Below, in pieces: positions 16,900-27,320 of a stretch of 64,000 nt of DNA (positions are counted from its first letter, which is position 1; every line of letters starts with the position of its first letter). Position numbers and translations under genes: made by a program. The notes below the pieces were generated by a model. That model saw only the letters and a list, made by a program, of their open reading frames with translations, was not told the DNA's origin and did no database searches. Source of the stretch: Alphaproteobacteria bacterium (GTDB lineage Bacteria > Pseudomonadota > Alphaproteobacteria > Reyranellales > Reyranellaceae); the NCBI GenBank assembly GCA_017308235.1, contig JAFKFL010000022.1, positions 1-64,000 on the forward strand, in the 5' to 3' direction.

Positions 16900-17900
16900 T
16901 AGAGGAACGTGACGCGCGTCTCGCGTCCCAGCACCTGCGGCATGCTGGACAGATCGTCGAGGGTAATCTCCACCTGCACGACTCGGGCGTCGGTCGACGA
17001 GCCGTTGTCGGGTTCCGTGCGCTGCATTCGCTTCACGGCGGGAGAAATGCGCGAGATCTTGCCGGTGTAGACAGTCGGGCTGCCGCGGAAGGTGACTTCG
17101 ACCTTGCCGTCAACCTTGATGCGAGCGAGATGCACCTCGTCGACGTCGGCAAAGACACGCATCTGGCTCATGTCGACAATCTTGGCGATGCCATACTGGC
17201 TGATCCGCTCGCCCGGTCGCGTCCATATCTGCACCACCACACCATCGATCGGCGAACGGACCAACGCCCGCTCCCGGGTCGTCCGCGCATTGTCGAGCGT
17301 GGCCTGCTTGATACCGATATCGGTGTCGATCTGAGCAAGGTCGGTTGCCAGCGTCTCCTTCATCACCTTCAGCTTCGCCTGCTCACGCTCCAGCTTCTGT
17401 TCGGAGATGTTGAGCTCGAGCTGCTTCTGATCAGGTGGCTTACCGGACCGTTGCAGCTCCAGCACCTTGAGCTTGTTCTCCTCGGCCGTTGCCTTGACCA
17501 CGACTTCCTGCTCGGCGATCTCGGCCACGCGATAACCCGATATCATCGCCTGGCGCAGGCGCTTGGACTTCTCAAGATCGGCTTCATCGGAGCGCACCGA
17601 GACGTCGGCAATCGGATAGTTCGAGAGGACTGCGATGACTTCGTCGCGCTTCACCTTCTGGCCGTCGGCAACGCGCAGTTCGAGCAACACGCCGCCGCCC
17701 GCCGTCGTATCGCCGGCGATGGACGCCGTACCGGCAGGAGCATCGGTGTTGCCCCGCGCGATCAGCGGCCCCGACGCTGCCTGGGCTTCCTGCGCGCTGC
17801 TGGTCTGGCGGCTGGGGGCAATCCAAATCACCAGTGCGGCAATGATGAACAGGGCCACCACGCCTGTCGCACTCCATCTGAATTTCTGCTCTCGCGCCAT
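16899..17900 (-). CDS. HlyD-family membrane-fusion (periplasmic adaptor) protein, DevB-like
   Basis: About 333 residues. A single N-terminal helix (ATGVVALFIIAALVIWIA) is followed by half of a biotinyl-lipoyl-like domain (GGGVLLELRVADGQKVKRDEVIAVL). Then comes a long coiled-coil hairpin (KLKVLELQRSGKPPDQKQLELNISEQK region) and the second half (RSPIDGVVVQIWTRPGERI) with a beta-barrel domain. This is the adaptor linking an ABC permease to the outer membrane. I chose the ATG at 17898-17900. A TTG six codons upstream (17918) is possible; neither has a decisive ribosome site. Its TAA overlaps the DevC-type start. Confidence 0.9.
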   Translation of the reverse strand: MAREQKFRWSATGVVALFIIAALVIWIAPSRQTSSAQEAQAASGPLIARGNTDAPAGTASIAGDTTAGGGVLLELRVADGQKVKRDEVIAVLSNYPIADVSVRSDEADLEKSKRLRQAMISGYRVAEIAEQEVVVKATAEENKLKVLELQRSGKPPDQKQLELNISEQKLEREQAKLKVMKETLATDLAQIDTDIGIKQATLDNARTTRERALVRSPIDGVVVQIWTRPGERISQYGIAKIVDMSQMRVFADVDEVHLARIKVDGKVEVTFRGSPTVYTGKISRISPAVKRMQRTEPDNGSSTDARVVQVEITLDDLSSMPQVLGRETRVTFL

Positions 17901-17938
17901 CCGAACTCGTTTCTCCAATCCGCTGCCCGCCTAGCCCA

Positions 17939-19063
17939 TTAGAACGAGGTGGTCGGCGTTACGGAGCCCTTCACAATACCCACAATCGAGAAGGTACGGT
18001 AAATCGCGGTAAGAATCTTATTGTACTCGTAAAGTGGCGCATTCGTGACATATATCACGTCGTTCGCCTGCATACCGAACTGCTGCGCGACGAAGATGGA
18101 CACCGGCTGCATCAGATCCAGCCGGAAAACGCGCGCCCGAGCGTTCGGATTGTCCTGAATATCCCCCATCCGGAAGACATAAACGCCCGTTTTGTTGGCC
18201 CGCTCGTCGGACAGTCCGTGAACCTCGCCCAGGGCTTCGAGGAGGGTCATGTTGCCCTTGGTCAGGGGAACGTTGCCCGCCTTCGCTACCGCGCCAAGGA
18301 CAGTAAACGTCTGAGAGTTGGTGCGAACGACGATCTCGTCGCCTTTCTGAACACCAATATCCCCGCCAGCGAGAAGCTGGGAGTACTGCTTGTCGAGGAT
18401 CACATTGCCACGCCGACGCACGACGACTTGAAGCTGTGTTGCAGGGCCGACCGGACCACCTACTCGGTTGATGGCATCCACCACCGAACGGGTCCCTTCC
18501 ATCAGAGAGAGACGGCCGGGAGTCTTCACTTCGCCCGACACCATGATGGTATTGTTCCGGTCAGCAACGAACTCGACGATGACCTGCGGGTTCTGCGCCT
18601 TGCTACCAAGCTGCTGAATGATTCGCTGCTCGATGTCGCGCAGGTCCAGTCCTGCGACCTTCACGATTCCGACGTAGGGGATTTCGATGGTCCCATCATT
18701 CGCCACACGCTGACTGCCGAGATCCGCGCCCGGTCTCTGGATCGTGGGAAAGGTACTTCCTTCGTATTGCTCGAAGATGTGAACCTTCAGGACATCGCCG
18801 GGCTCGACCGAGATATGAGTCGCGGCAGACAGGCTACCGGTCGTGGACGGCTGATCAATAGACCCAGGAGGGCGATAGGCAACGACGGTGGTCGGAGTGA
18901 GATCAATGACGTCGAACGGCAGAGCTTCGCTGCTGGTCGACTTCGCGCCATTCATCCACGGGCCGTCGCCCGGAACCGCTTGGCAGCCGGCAACGGCCAC
19001 ACCCAGGCCGAGGACAATGGCGGTAGGTCGCCCGACGGCATACAGCCATGTCCAGATTGTCAA
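17939..19063 (-). CDS. Polysaccharide export outer-membrane lipoprotein (Wza/OPX family)
   Basis: A 374-residue OPX protein. There is a signal peptide with lipobox VAGC near residue 27. A Poly_export domain follows (YRPPGSIDQ to the VEPGDVLKVHIFEQYEG block near 90-105) with IPYVGIVKVAGL. Then come SLBB domains (MVSGEVKTPGRLSL; FTVLGAVAKAGNVPL). It forms the outer-membrane pore for capsule or exopolysaccharide. The start is TTG, chosen because GGAG lies 8 bases ahead and no other start precedes the signal peptide. It lies between the STAS gene and the DevBCA-type exporter genes. This suggests that it is the exit channel for the locus product. Confidence 0.93.
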   Translation of the reverse strand: MTIWTWLYAVGRPTAIVLGLGVAVAGCQAVPGDGPWMNGAKSTSSEALPFDVIDLTPTTVVAYRPPGSIDQPSTTGSLSAATHISVEPGDVLKVHIFEQYEGSTFPTIQRPGADLGSQRVANDGTIEIPYVGIVKVAGLDLRDIEQRIIQQLGSKAQNPQVIVEFVADRNNTIMVSGEVKTPGRLSLMEGTRSVVDAINRVGGPVGPATQLQVVVRRRGNVILDKQYSQLLAGGDIGVQKGDEIVVRTNSQTFTVLGAVAKAGNVPLTKGNMTLLEALGEVHGLSDERANKTGVYVFRMGDIQDNPNARARVFRLDLMQPVSIFVAQQFGMQANDVIYVTNAPLYEYNKILTAIYRTFSIVGIVKGSVTPTTSF

Positions 19064-19141
19064 TTCTCAATCTCCGTCCGGAACGGTCGGCATGCGAGCG
19101 CCGCTCCATGTTCCTTGGTCTTGCCGTGGCTCGCCGCGTAA

Positions 19142-19552
19142 TTAGCCCGCGATACCATGGGGTTGCAAGCGCTCAGCGGCGTTTCCCACCGGCTTTCGAC
19201 GGAGGGTCGCGGCCGCTTCCTCGGGCGAAGCAACCACCTCGAGAAGCTCAAAAAAGCCGCCCACAACCAGGCAATCGGCGGCCGGCCCGCTGAAACTGCA
19301 GAGGACCATGTGCGCGCCCCGCTCATCGGCCTGCCGGAGAGCTGTCGCCAAAGCGCGTACGCCCGCGGCGCTCATGTATGTGACGGCACTGCCGTCCACG
19401 ATGACCTTCCCGCCCGGCGCCAGGGCGTTCAGCATAGATTTCTCCACGTCCGCCGCCGTCACCGAGTCGATGCGCTCCGGCAGCAGAACCGTGACGATGT
19501 CGCTGGCCGCTCCACTGCGGGCGGCGCCGTTCGCGCGGGCTTCCCCAGTCAT
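19142..19552 (-). CDS. STAS-domain protein (anti-sigma factor antagonist type)
   Basis: A 136-residue protein that is almost entirely one STAS domain. VIVDGSAVTYMSAAGVRALATAL, about residues 50-72, carries the conserved Ser (YMSAAG) that is phosphorylated in SpoIIAA/RsbV relatives. No membrane or transporter part is present, so it is a soluble partner-switch protein. Partner kinases or phosphatases are absent from the window. Its ATG overlaps the stop of the glycosyltransferase upstream (ATGA), and the OPX gene follows 78 bases on. It is therefore built into the glycan operon and could switch synthesis or export. That is inference. Confidence 0.85.
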   Translation of the reverse strand: MTGEARANGAARSGAASDIVTVLLPERIDSVTAADVEKSMLNALAPGGKVIVDGSAVTYMSAAGVRALATALRQADERGAHMVLCSFSGPAADCLVVGGFFELLEVVASPEEAAATLRRKPVGNAAERLQPHGIAG

Positions 19553-20691
19553 ACGGGTTCCTCGGGCATGCCATCCCCTTTGTTGCGCCATCGTCCACCA
19601 AGATCGGTTCCTCGCCAATCGATGGTGCGACTGCCGAGCGCCTGCACCATGAGGAAAGGCGCAAGGGCCTCGCGCACCACAACGGCCGCCGCAGCCCGTA
19701 GGCGGAAGGGCAGACGGCGTCCTGCCATGAACCATTTTTCGGCGGCAAGCCAGAGGCAGATGTGGAAAAGGAGGCCGAGCACCACACCGGCGGCGCCCAT
19801 GCCCATTCCGGCTAGTGCAGTCGCCCCGGCAACACCGGATACCGCGCCGCCGATGGCCGGCTCCCACAGGACCAGCGGCCACACCGGCAGCCGCAGCCGC
19901 GTGCGGGCCCAACGAACCTGGCGCAGCCAGACGTCCCGCCACCGGCGCCGGCCCAGCGGCAGGCGTGGCATGATCACGCCAAGTCGAGTGCCAAGGCCAA
20001 GTTCACGCACGGCACGCGTCACGGAGTAGTCGTCAGCGATCCAGCGATTGAAACCGCGCCAGTTTCCGATCCGCTGCAGCGTATCGTGCGTTAGCAACGT
20101 CACGCCTCCCGAGGCAACGGCAATACCAAGCCGGTCGGCGGCGAACAGGAAGCGCGCCTGATGGCCGTCGATGTACGCCCGTTCGAGTTCAGCCGCAAAA
20201 TTTTCCGGATCGTTGGCCGCCTTCAAGGCCAGCACCAGGCCGATCCTGTCCGAAAGCGTCGCCGCCGCCTGCCGCAACTCGTCCTGCCCCAGCACAACTC
20301 CCGCGTCGCATAGAGCCACGACCGGTCGGCTGGCCGCTTCCAGGCCTTTGCGCACGTTGTTCATCTTGGGATTGAAGGTCGTGTCGGCGCCGATCCAGAG
20401 CGGCGCGTCCGGCCAGATGGCGCGCGTGGCAGCGACGGCGCTGTCATCGGCGCTCGCCACGCAGATCAACACCTCGGCGCCCGCCTGTGCCAGGGTGTGC
20501 AAAGCTTCGATATAAACAGGGGATGCATCAGCAGCGCCCTTGAGCGGCGCCACGACGCTGAAATCCTCGAGGCGATGGCGCATGACGGGAAGCGGTCCAG
20601 GTCGACGCGCCAAGGCTGCACTCAGCCACTGGATAGTTGCGCTTGCCAACCACCAGCCAAGGCCAACCCAGACGAGGGCGCCACCTGTCAT
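19549..20691 (-). CDS. Glycosyltransferase, GT2/GT21 ceramide-glucosyltransferase-like (HpnI-like)
   Basis: A 380-residue protein. There is an N-terminal helix, then a GT-A fold with FSVVAPLKGAADAS. CVASADDSAV follows, then the D-x-G-type metal motif ALCDAGVVL, the WIADDYSVTRAV base motif and the product-binding VRWARTR. C-terminal hydrophobic helices complete it. Relatives transfer a sugar to a lipid acceptor (ceramide or hopanoid). It may therefore prime the glycan on a lipid carrier before the two CslA-like enzymes extend it. It sits 6 bases downstream of the Wzt-like ATPase and overlaps the STAS gene by four bases. Acceptor identity is not shown by the sequence. Confidence 0.82.
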   Translation of the reverse strand: MTGGALVWVGLGWWLASATIQWLSAALARRPGPLPVMRHRLEDFSVVAPLKGAADASPVYIEALHTLAQAGAEVLICVASADDSAVAATRAIWPDAPLWIGADTTFNPKMNNVRKGLEAASRPVVALCDAGVVLGQDELRQAAATLSDRIGLVLALKAANDPENFAAELERAYIDGHQARFLFAADRLGIAVASGGVTLLTHDTLQRIGNWRGFNRWIADDYSVTRAVRELGLGTRLGVIMPRLPLGRRRWRDVWLRQVRWARTRLRLPVWPLVLWEPAIGGAVSGVAGATALAGMGMGAAGVVLGLLFHICLWLAAEKWFMAGRRLPFRLRAAAAVVVREALAPFLMVQALGSRTIDWRGTDLGGRWRNKGDGMPEEPV

Positions 20692-20697
20692 GATCCA

Positions 20698-21480
20698 TCA
20701 CCCGCTCGCCGAGAAGCGATGGACGTCGTCCTTCTCCATCAGAAGCGCGCGATGGAAAGAGCGGATGACGTTACTCGGGTCGCCCTGCTCGCGAATACGG
20801 CCTTCCTCTATCCAGATCGCGCGATTGCAAAGCCGCCGCACCTCGGAGGCCGAGTGCGAGACGAAAAGCAGCGTACCTGTTTTGCGGAACTCATCGATCC
20901 AATTCATGCACTTACGCTGGAAGGCGACATCGCCAACGGCCAGCGCCTCGTCCACCACCAGGATTTCGGCCTCGACGTGGGCACAGATCGCAAACGCGAG
21001 GCGTGTGCGCATGCCCGCCGAGTAGTGCTTCACTGGCTGGTCCATGTAGTCGCCAATACCCGCAAACTCCGCGATCCGGTCAAACTTCTGCAGGATCTCC
21101 TCACGCTTCAGGCCAAACACGGCGCCGCCGATCATGACATTCTCGCGGCCCGTCAGCTCAACGTCGAAGGTCGAGCCAAGCGCCAGCACCGGTGCAATGC
21201 GACCGGTCACCCGCAACTCCCCGTGACTTGGCAGCGTCATGCCGCAAATCACCTGCAACAAGGTGGACTTGCCGCAGCCGTTTCGGCCCAGGATGCCCAC
21301 ACTTTCGCCGCGGTGGACCTGAAGATCGATGTCGCGCAACACCCAGAACGGTTTGAAGTAGGATTTCCACCAGCCAAACATGACCTGCTTCAGCCAGTCA
21401 TTGCGGCGCGCGTAGAGCTGGTAAGCCTTCCCGAGATGCTTGGCCTGGACGACGATGTCAGATGACGTCGACGATGACAT
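20698..21480 (-). CDS. ABC transporter ATPase for polysaccharide export (Wzt/KpsT-like)
   Basis: A 260-residue ATPase with Walker A GRNGCGKSTLL, the KpsT/TagH-type signature HYSAGMRTRLAFAI and Walker B ILVVDEALAVGD. The switch His is in FVSHSAS. It lacks the C-terminal carbohydrate-binding domain of O-antigen Wzt, so it is closer to capsule KpsT. The frame is open further upstream (to 21555), but the ATG at 21480 gives the normal length and still overlaps the permease gene by 23 bases. With the permease it should export a lipid-linked glycan across the inner membrane. Confidence 0.92.
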   Translation of the reverse strand: MSSSTSSDIVVQAKHLGKAYQLYARRNDWLKQVMFGWWKSYFKPFWVLRDIDLQVHRGESVGILGRNGCGKSTLLQVICGMTLPSHGELRVTGRIAPVLALGSTFDVELTGRENVMIGGAVFGLKREEILQKFDRIAEFAGIGDYMDQPVKHYSAGMRTRLAFAICAHVEAEILVVDEALAVGDVAFQRKCMNWIDEFRKTGTLLFVSHSASEVRRLCNRAIWIEEGRIREQGDPSNVIRSFHRALLMEKDDVHRFSASG

Positions 21481-22333
21481 TCCGATACCTGTCGAAGAAC
21501 CAGTAGCCGCCGTAGAAGGTGATGACCGACGTGAACAGAGTCCATGCGTAGACACGCCAGTCGGGCAGCTTCGCTAGCAGGACAATGTCGCGCATGACCT
21601 CGACGTATCCGGTGAGAGCGTTGGCATAGATCCAGAAGTTGAACGGCGCCGGCAGCGAGAGGTGCGAATAGAAGACGGGCGTCGCAAACATGAACAAAGG
21701 AACGACATTGATCATCAGATAGCCCGCGTCGCGCGTGAAGGCACCGATCGCGCACAAGAACCACGACATGCCGACCAGGAAGACGACCAGCGGCACGAAG
21801 ATCAACGGCAGCAGCAGCACGGTCCACGGTAGGCTATGCGTCACGGCAAGCTGGAACAGCAGCATCACCGCGATCGAGATCAAGGTGTAGAGCGTGGCGC
21901 GCAAGGTCGAGATCACCGCCAGCATGTCGCTAGGAAAGATGGTCTGCTTGATGAAGTGCGTGTACTCATGCAGCAACATCGGCGCCCGGAATGCCATTTC
22001 CGAGAAGAAATTCAAGACGACGATGCCGCTGAAAATGAACAGCGCATAGCCGACGCGCGGGCTGACATCCGCTGCCAGCTCGAGCTTCAGGTTGGTCGTG
22101 AAGGCGAAGGTATAGACCGCGATCGCGAGCAGCGGTGCGATCACCGCCCACACCCAGCCGGCCACCGAACCCTTGAAGCGGTCTCGCACCTCGCGGCGCA
22201 GGATCGCCTGCACGAGGTCGCGATGGTACCAAACCCGCGAGAACGGCTTGGCGAAAAAGCGAACGACGCGCCGGGCAGGATCGAGTTCCTCGACGACGAC
22301 CTGCCTGCCGTTGACGACGTTCACCGACGGCAT
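21458..22333 (-). CDS. ABC transporter permease for polysaccharide export (Wzm/KpsM-like)
   Basis: A 291-residue ABC-2 membrane protein with six predicted helices. The cytoplasmic start RDLVQAILRREVRDRFKGSVAGWVWAVIAPL is typical of the family, as is the IKQTIFPSDML loop. It is the first gene of the glycan locus. The locus runs on the minus strand without a gap longer than about 80 bases to 12347. The start lies 28 bases from the 3' end of tRNA-Lys, so a promoter must be inside or beyond the tRNA, or transcription follows the tRNA. No other ABC-2 permease is in the window. Confidence 0.92.
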   Translation of the reverse strand: MPSVNVVNGRQVVVEELDPARRVVRFFAKPFSRVWYHRDLVQAILRREVRDRFKGSVAGWVWAVIAPLLAIAVYTFAFTTNLKLELAADVSPRVGYALFIFSGIVVLNFFSEMAFRAPMLLHEYTHFIKQTIFPSDMLAVISTLRATLYTLISIAVMLLFQLAVTHSLPWTVLLLPLIFVPLVVFLVGMSWFLCAIGAFTRDAGYLMINVVPLFMFATPVFYSHLSLPAPFNFWIYANALTGYVEVMRDIVLLAKLPDWRVYAWTLFTSVITFYGGYWFFDRYRNVIVDVI

Positions 22334-22361
22334 GAGCCGCTTTTCTCCTTGCTGGGACCCG

Positions 22362-22436
22362 TGGTGAGCCCGGTGGGGTACGATCCCACGACCCTCTGAT
22401 TAAAAGTCAGATGCTCTACCGCTGAGCTACGGGCTC
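22362..22436 (-). tRNA. tRNA-Lys, anticodon TTT
   Basis: The minus strand folds as a complete tRNA: acceptor GAGCCCG/CGGGCTC, D-arm GCTC/GAGC, anticodon arm TCTGA-CTTTTAA-TCAGA with anticodon TTT (Lys), and T-arm GTGGG/CCCAC. Discriminator A and an encoded CCA follow. The T-loop reads ATCGTAC, so positions 54 and 58 are A and T instead of the near-universal T and A. Its 3' end faces the glycan locus. Confidence 0.95.
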
Positions 22437-22523
22437 GTCCCGGTGTCACGCCGCAGGCCGGAACCTGATGCGGCGCCCGTATAAGGTGCGCCGGCCCGCC
22501 GGTCAACGCGGGTCCGGCGGAGG

Positions 22524-23030
22524 TCACTTCTTGCCGAATTTGCGTTTCAGTCGCTCGTAAACCTTCTGAGAGACGAACTGCGAGGTATCGCCGCCCATCC
22601 GCGCAATATCCTTCACCAGCGACGAAGCAATGAATTGATGCCGGTCGGACGCCATCAGGAAGATGGTCTCGACGTTCGGCTCCATGCGGGCGTTCATGTT
22701 GGCCATCTGGATCTCGTACTCGAAATCCGACACCGCGCGTAGGCCTCGGATGATCACTGAAGCATTCACCTCCCGGGCAAAATGGATCAGCAACCCTTCG
22801 AACGGCACGACCTTGATTCGATCGCGATCGGCCTGGGGAAACTCCTGGATATCCTCCTTGATGATCTCGATCCGCTCTTCGAGCGAGAACAGAGGGCCCT
22901 TGCCAATGTTGGTCGCTGGCCCGATCACCAGCCAATCGACCAGCCGCAACGAGCGCCGAATCACTTCCATATGCCCGCTGGTGACGGGATCGAACGTGCC
23001 CGGATAGACCCCGGTCCGCTCTACGGCCAT
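22524..23030 (-). CDS. coaD: Phosphopantetheine adenylyltransferase
   Basis: A 168-residue enzyme for the penultimate step of coenzyme A synthesis, joining ATP and 4'-phosphopantetheine to give dephospho-CoA. The nucleotidyltransferase motifs are clear: GVYPGTFDPVTSGH at the N-terminus, IIRGLRAVSDFEYE in the middle, and the ISSxxVK-type loop as IASSLVKDIARMGGD. I place the start at 23030, where GGGGGAG precedes the ATG at good distance. An upstream ATG at 23054 lacks such a site. It lies 71 bases downstream of gyrA on the same strand and may be read with it. Confidence 0.96.
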   Translation of the reverse strand: MAVERTGVYPGTFDPVTSGHMEVIRRSLRLVDWLVIGPATNIGKGPLFSLEERIEIIKEDIQEFPQADRDRIKVVPFEGLLIHFAREVNASVIIRGLRAVSDFEYEIQMANMNARMEPNVETIFLMASDRHQFIASSLVKDIARMGGDTSQFVSQKVYERLKRKFGKK

Positions 23031-23100
23031 GTCTCCCCCTCGTTCCTCGACCATGGATACACTGGTCGTCTCTGCGAAGTCTTAGCGACACGGCCGGTCC

Positions 23101-25902
<2,802 letters not shown>

Positions 25903-26078
25903 GAGATACCTGGTTTTTGGCTCGTTTTATTGGCTCCGACGAAGGGTCGGCAGAGGCGGCCGCACACTAGCAAACCAAACCGGGAACACCAACAAAAATC
26001 GCTTTGGGAAGCTATCTTTAACGCTTTGATTTTACATACTAAATTTGACCTGAAAACCGCCTTCGGAAAGGCCCGATT

Positions 26079-26720
26079 TTGCCCTCGAAAACAAGCCCTT
26101 CAAGTCCCTCCGTTGCCGTATTCGACTTCGGCGGAGTGCTGATCGATTGGAATCCCCGGCATCTCTATCGCAAGCTGTTTGCCGACCACGCAGAGATGGA
26201 GCGTTTCCTCGCCGAAGTGGCCACGCGCGAATGGCATTCGACACAGGATCACGGCGGCGATCCGGCCGAGGCGACGCATCGACTTCAGGCAATGCACCCC
26301 GGCAAGGAAGAGCTGATCGCGGCTTTTTACGGTCGGTTCAACGAGATGTGCGAGCACGCCTTTCCCGAGATGGTGTCCCTGGTCGAGCGATTGCATGGTG
26401 GCGGAACACCGCTTTATCTCTTGTCCAACGCGCCCAACCTTCTCGACCCCTGGCTGCGCGGGCCGGCGCGCCAACGTCACCCCTTCCTCGGTCTGTTCCG
26501 GGACTATGTCGTGTCCGGCCTCGTCGGACATTCCAAGCCCGACGCCGCGATCTACGAGCTGACCTGCCGAACCGGCGGTTTCCAGCCAGCCGATGCCGTG
26601 TTCATCGACGATGTGCTCGCCAATGTCGAAGGTGCCCGGGCGGTCGGTATGAAGGCCATCCATCATCGCTCGGCCACGGAGACCGCGGCCGAGCTGAGGA
26701 CAATGGGCTTGGCCGTTTAG
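26079..26720 (+). CDS. HAD-superfamily hydrolase (YihX/HAD-IA type)
   Basis: A 213-residue phosphatase-like protein. Motif I is VFDFGGVLIDW (nucleophile D16); as in E. coli YihX the +2 residue is Gly rather than Asp. Motif II is LLSNAP, the motif III lysine is in GHSKPD, and motif IV is FIDDVLANVEGA. An alpha-helical cap lies between motifs I and II. It should hydrolyse a small phosphate ester, but the substrate cannot be told. The start is TTG, since no ATG precedes motif I. The stop overlaps that of convergent ssb in the four bases TTAG. Confidence 0.88.
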   Translation: MPSKTSPSSPSVAVFDFGGVLIDWNPRHLYRKLFADHAEMERFLAEVATREWHSTQDHGGDPAEATHRLQAMHPGKEELIAAFYGRFNEMCEHAFPEMVSLVERLHGGGTPLYLLSNAPNLLDPWLRGPARQRHPFLGLFRDYVVSGLVGHSKPDAAIYELTCRTGGFQPADAVFIDDVLANVEGARAVGMKAIHHRSATETAAELRTMGLAV

Positions 26721-27205
26721 AACGGGATATCGTCGTCGAGCTCGCCCTTGCCGCCGCGCGTCGCCGGTCGACCGCCACCAGTATTGCCGCTCGGCGGCCC
26801 GCCGAAATCTTCGTCCGCACCACCACCGCCGCCGCCACCACCACCCTCGCCGCCGCGGCCGTCGAGCATGGTGAGCGCGCCGCCGAAGCGCGGGATCACG
26901 ACCTCGGTCGTGTAGCGCTCCTGGCCGCTTTGGTCGGTCCACTTGCGCGTCGAGAGCTGGCCTTCGACATAGACCTTGGAGCCCTTGCGCACGAACTTCT
27001 GCGCGACCTCGGCCAGCTTCTCGTTGAAGATCACCACACGGTGCCATTCGGTGCGTTCCTTGCGCTCGCCGCTCTGGCGATCGCGCCACGTATCCGACGT
27101 GGCCACCGACATGTTCACCATGGATCGGCCATCCTGCATGGACCTCACTTCAGGGTCGCGGCCGAGATTGCCGACCAGGATGACTTTATTGACACTGCCC
27201 GCCAT
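26717..27205 (-). CDS. ssb: Single-stranded DNA-binding protein
   Basis: A 162-residue SSB. The OB-fold N-terminus (MAGSVNKVILVGNLGRDPEV to about residue 112) is followed by a Gly-rich flexible linker with a run of about ten glycines. It ends in the acidic tip DDDIPF that recruits repair and replication proteins. A strong GAGGAGG ribosome site precedes the ATG. It coats single-stranded DNA in replication, recombination and repair. In many alphaproteobacteria it is next to uvrA; here uvrA is 2.4 kb away with a racemase-like gene and an MFS gene between. I saw no LexA box in the 115 bases upstream. Confidence 0.97.
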   Translation of the reverse strand: MAGSVNKVILVGNLGRDPEVRSMQDGRSMVNMSVATSDTWRDRQSGERKERTEWHRVVIFNEKLAEVAQKFVRKGSKVYVEGQLSTRKWTDQSGQERYTTEVVIPRFGGALTMLDGRGGEGGGGGGGGGADEDFGGPPSGNTGGGRPATRGGKGELDDDIPF

Positions 27206-27320
27206 AGGGGCCTCCTCGCTTTCCCGGTGCCGCGGGACGCGGCACCTACCTCACGGCCGGCAAACTAGCCCCGCCGCCCTGTGGGCAGCCACCAATTTCA
27301 GGTTGCAAGCCCTGCGGCGG

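Noticed and set aside
22362..22436. Phage or island attachment repeat at tRNA-Lys
   Set aside because: I found no second copy of the tRNA tail and no integrase in the window.
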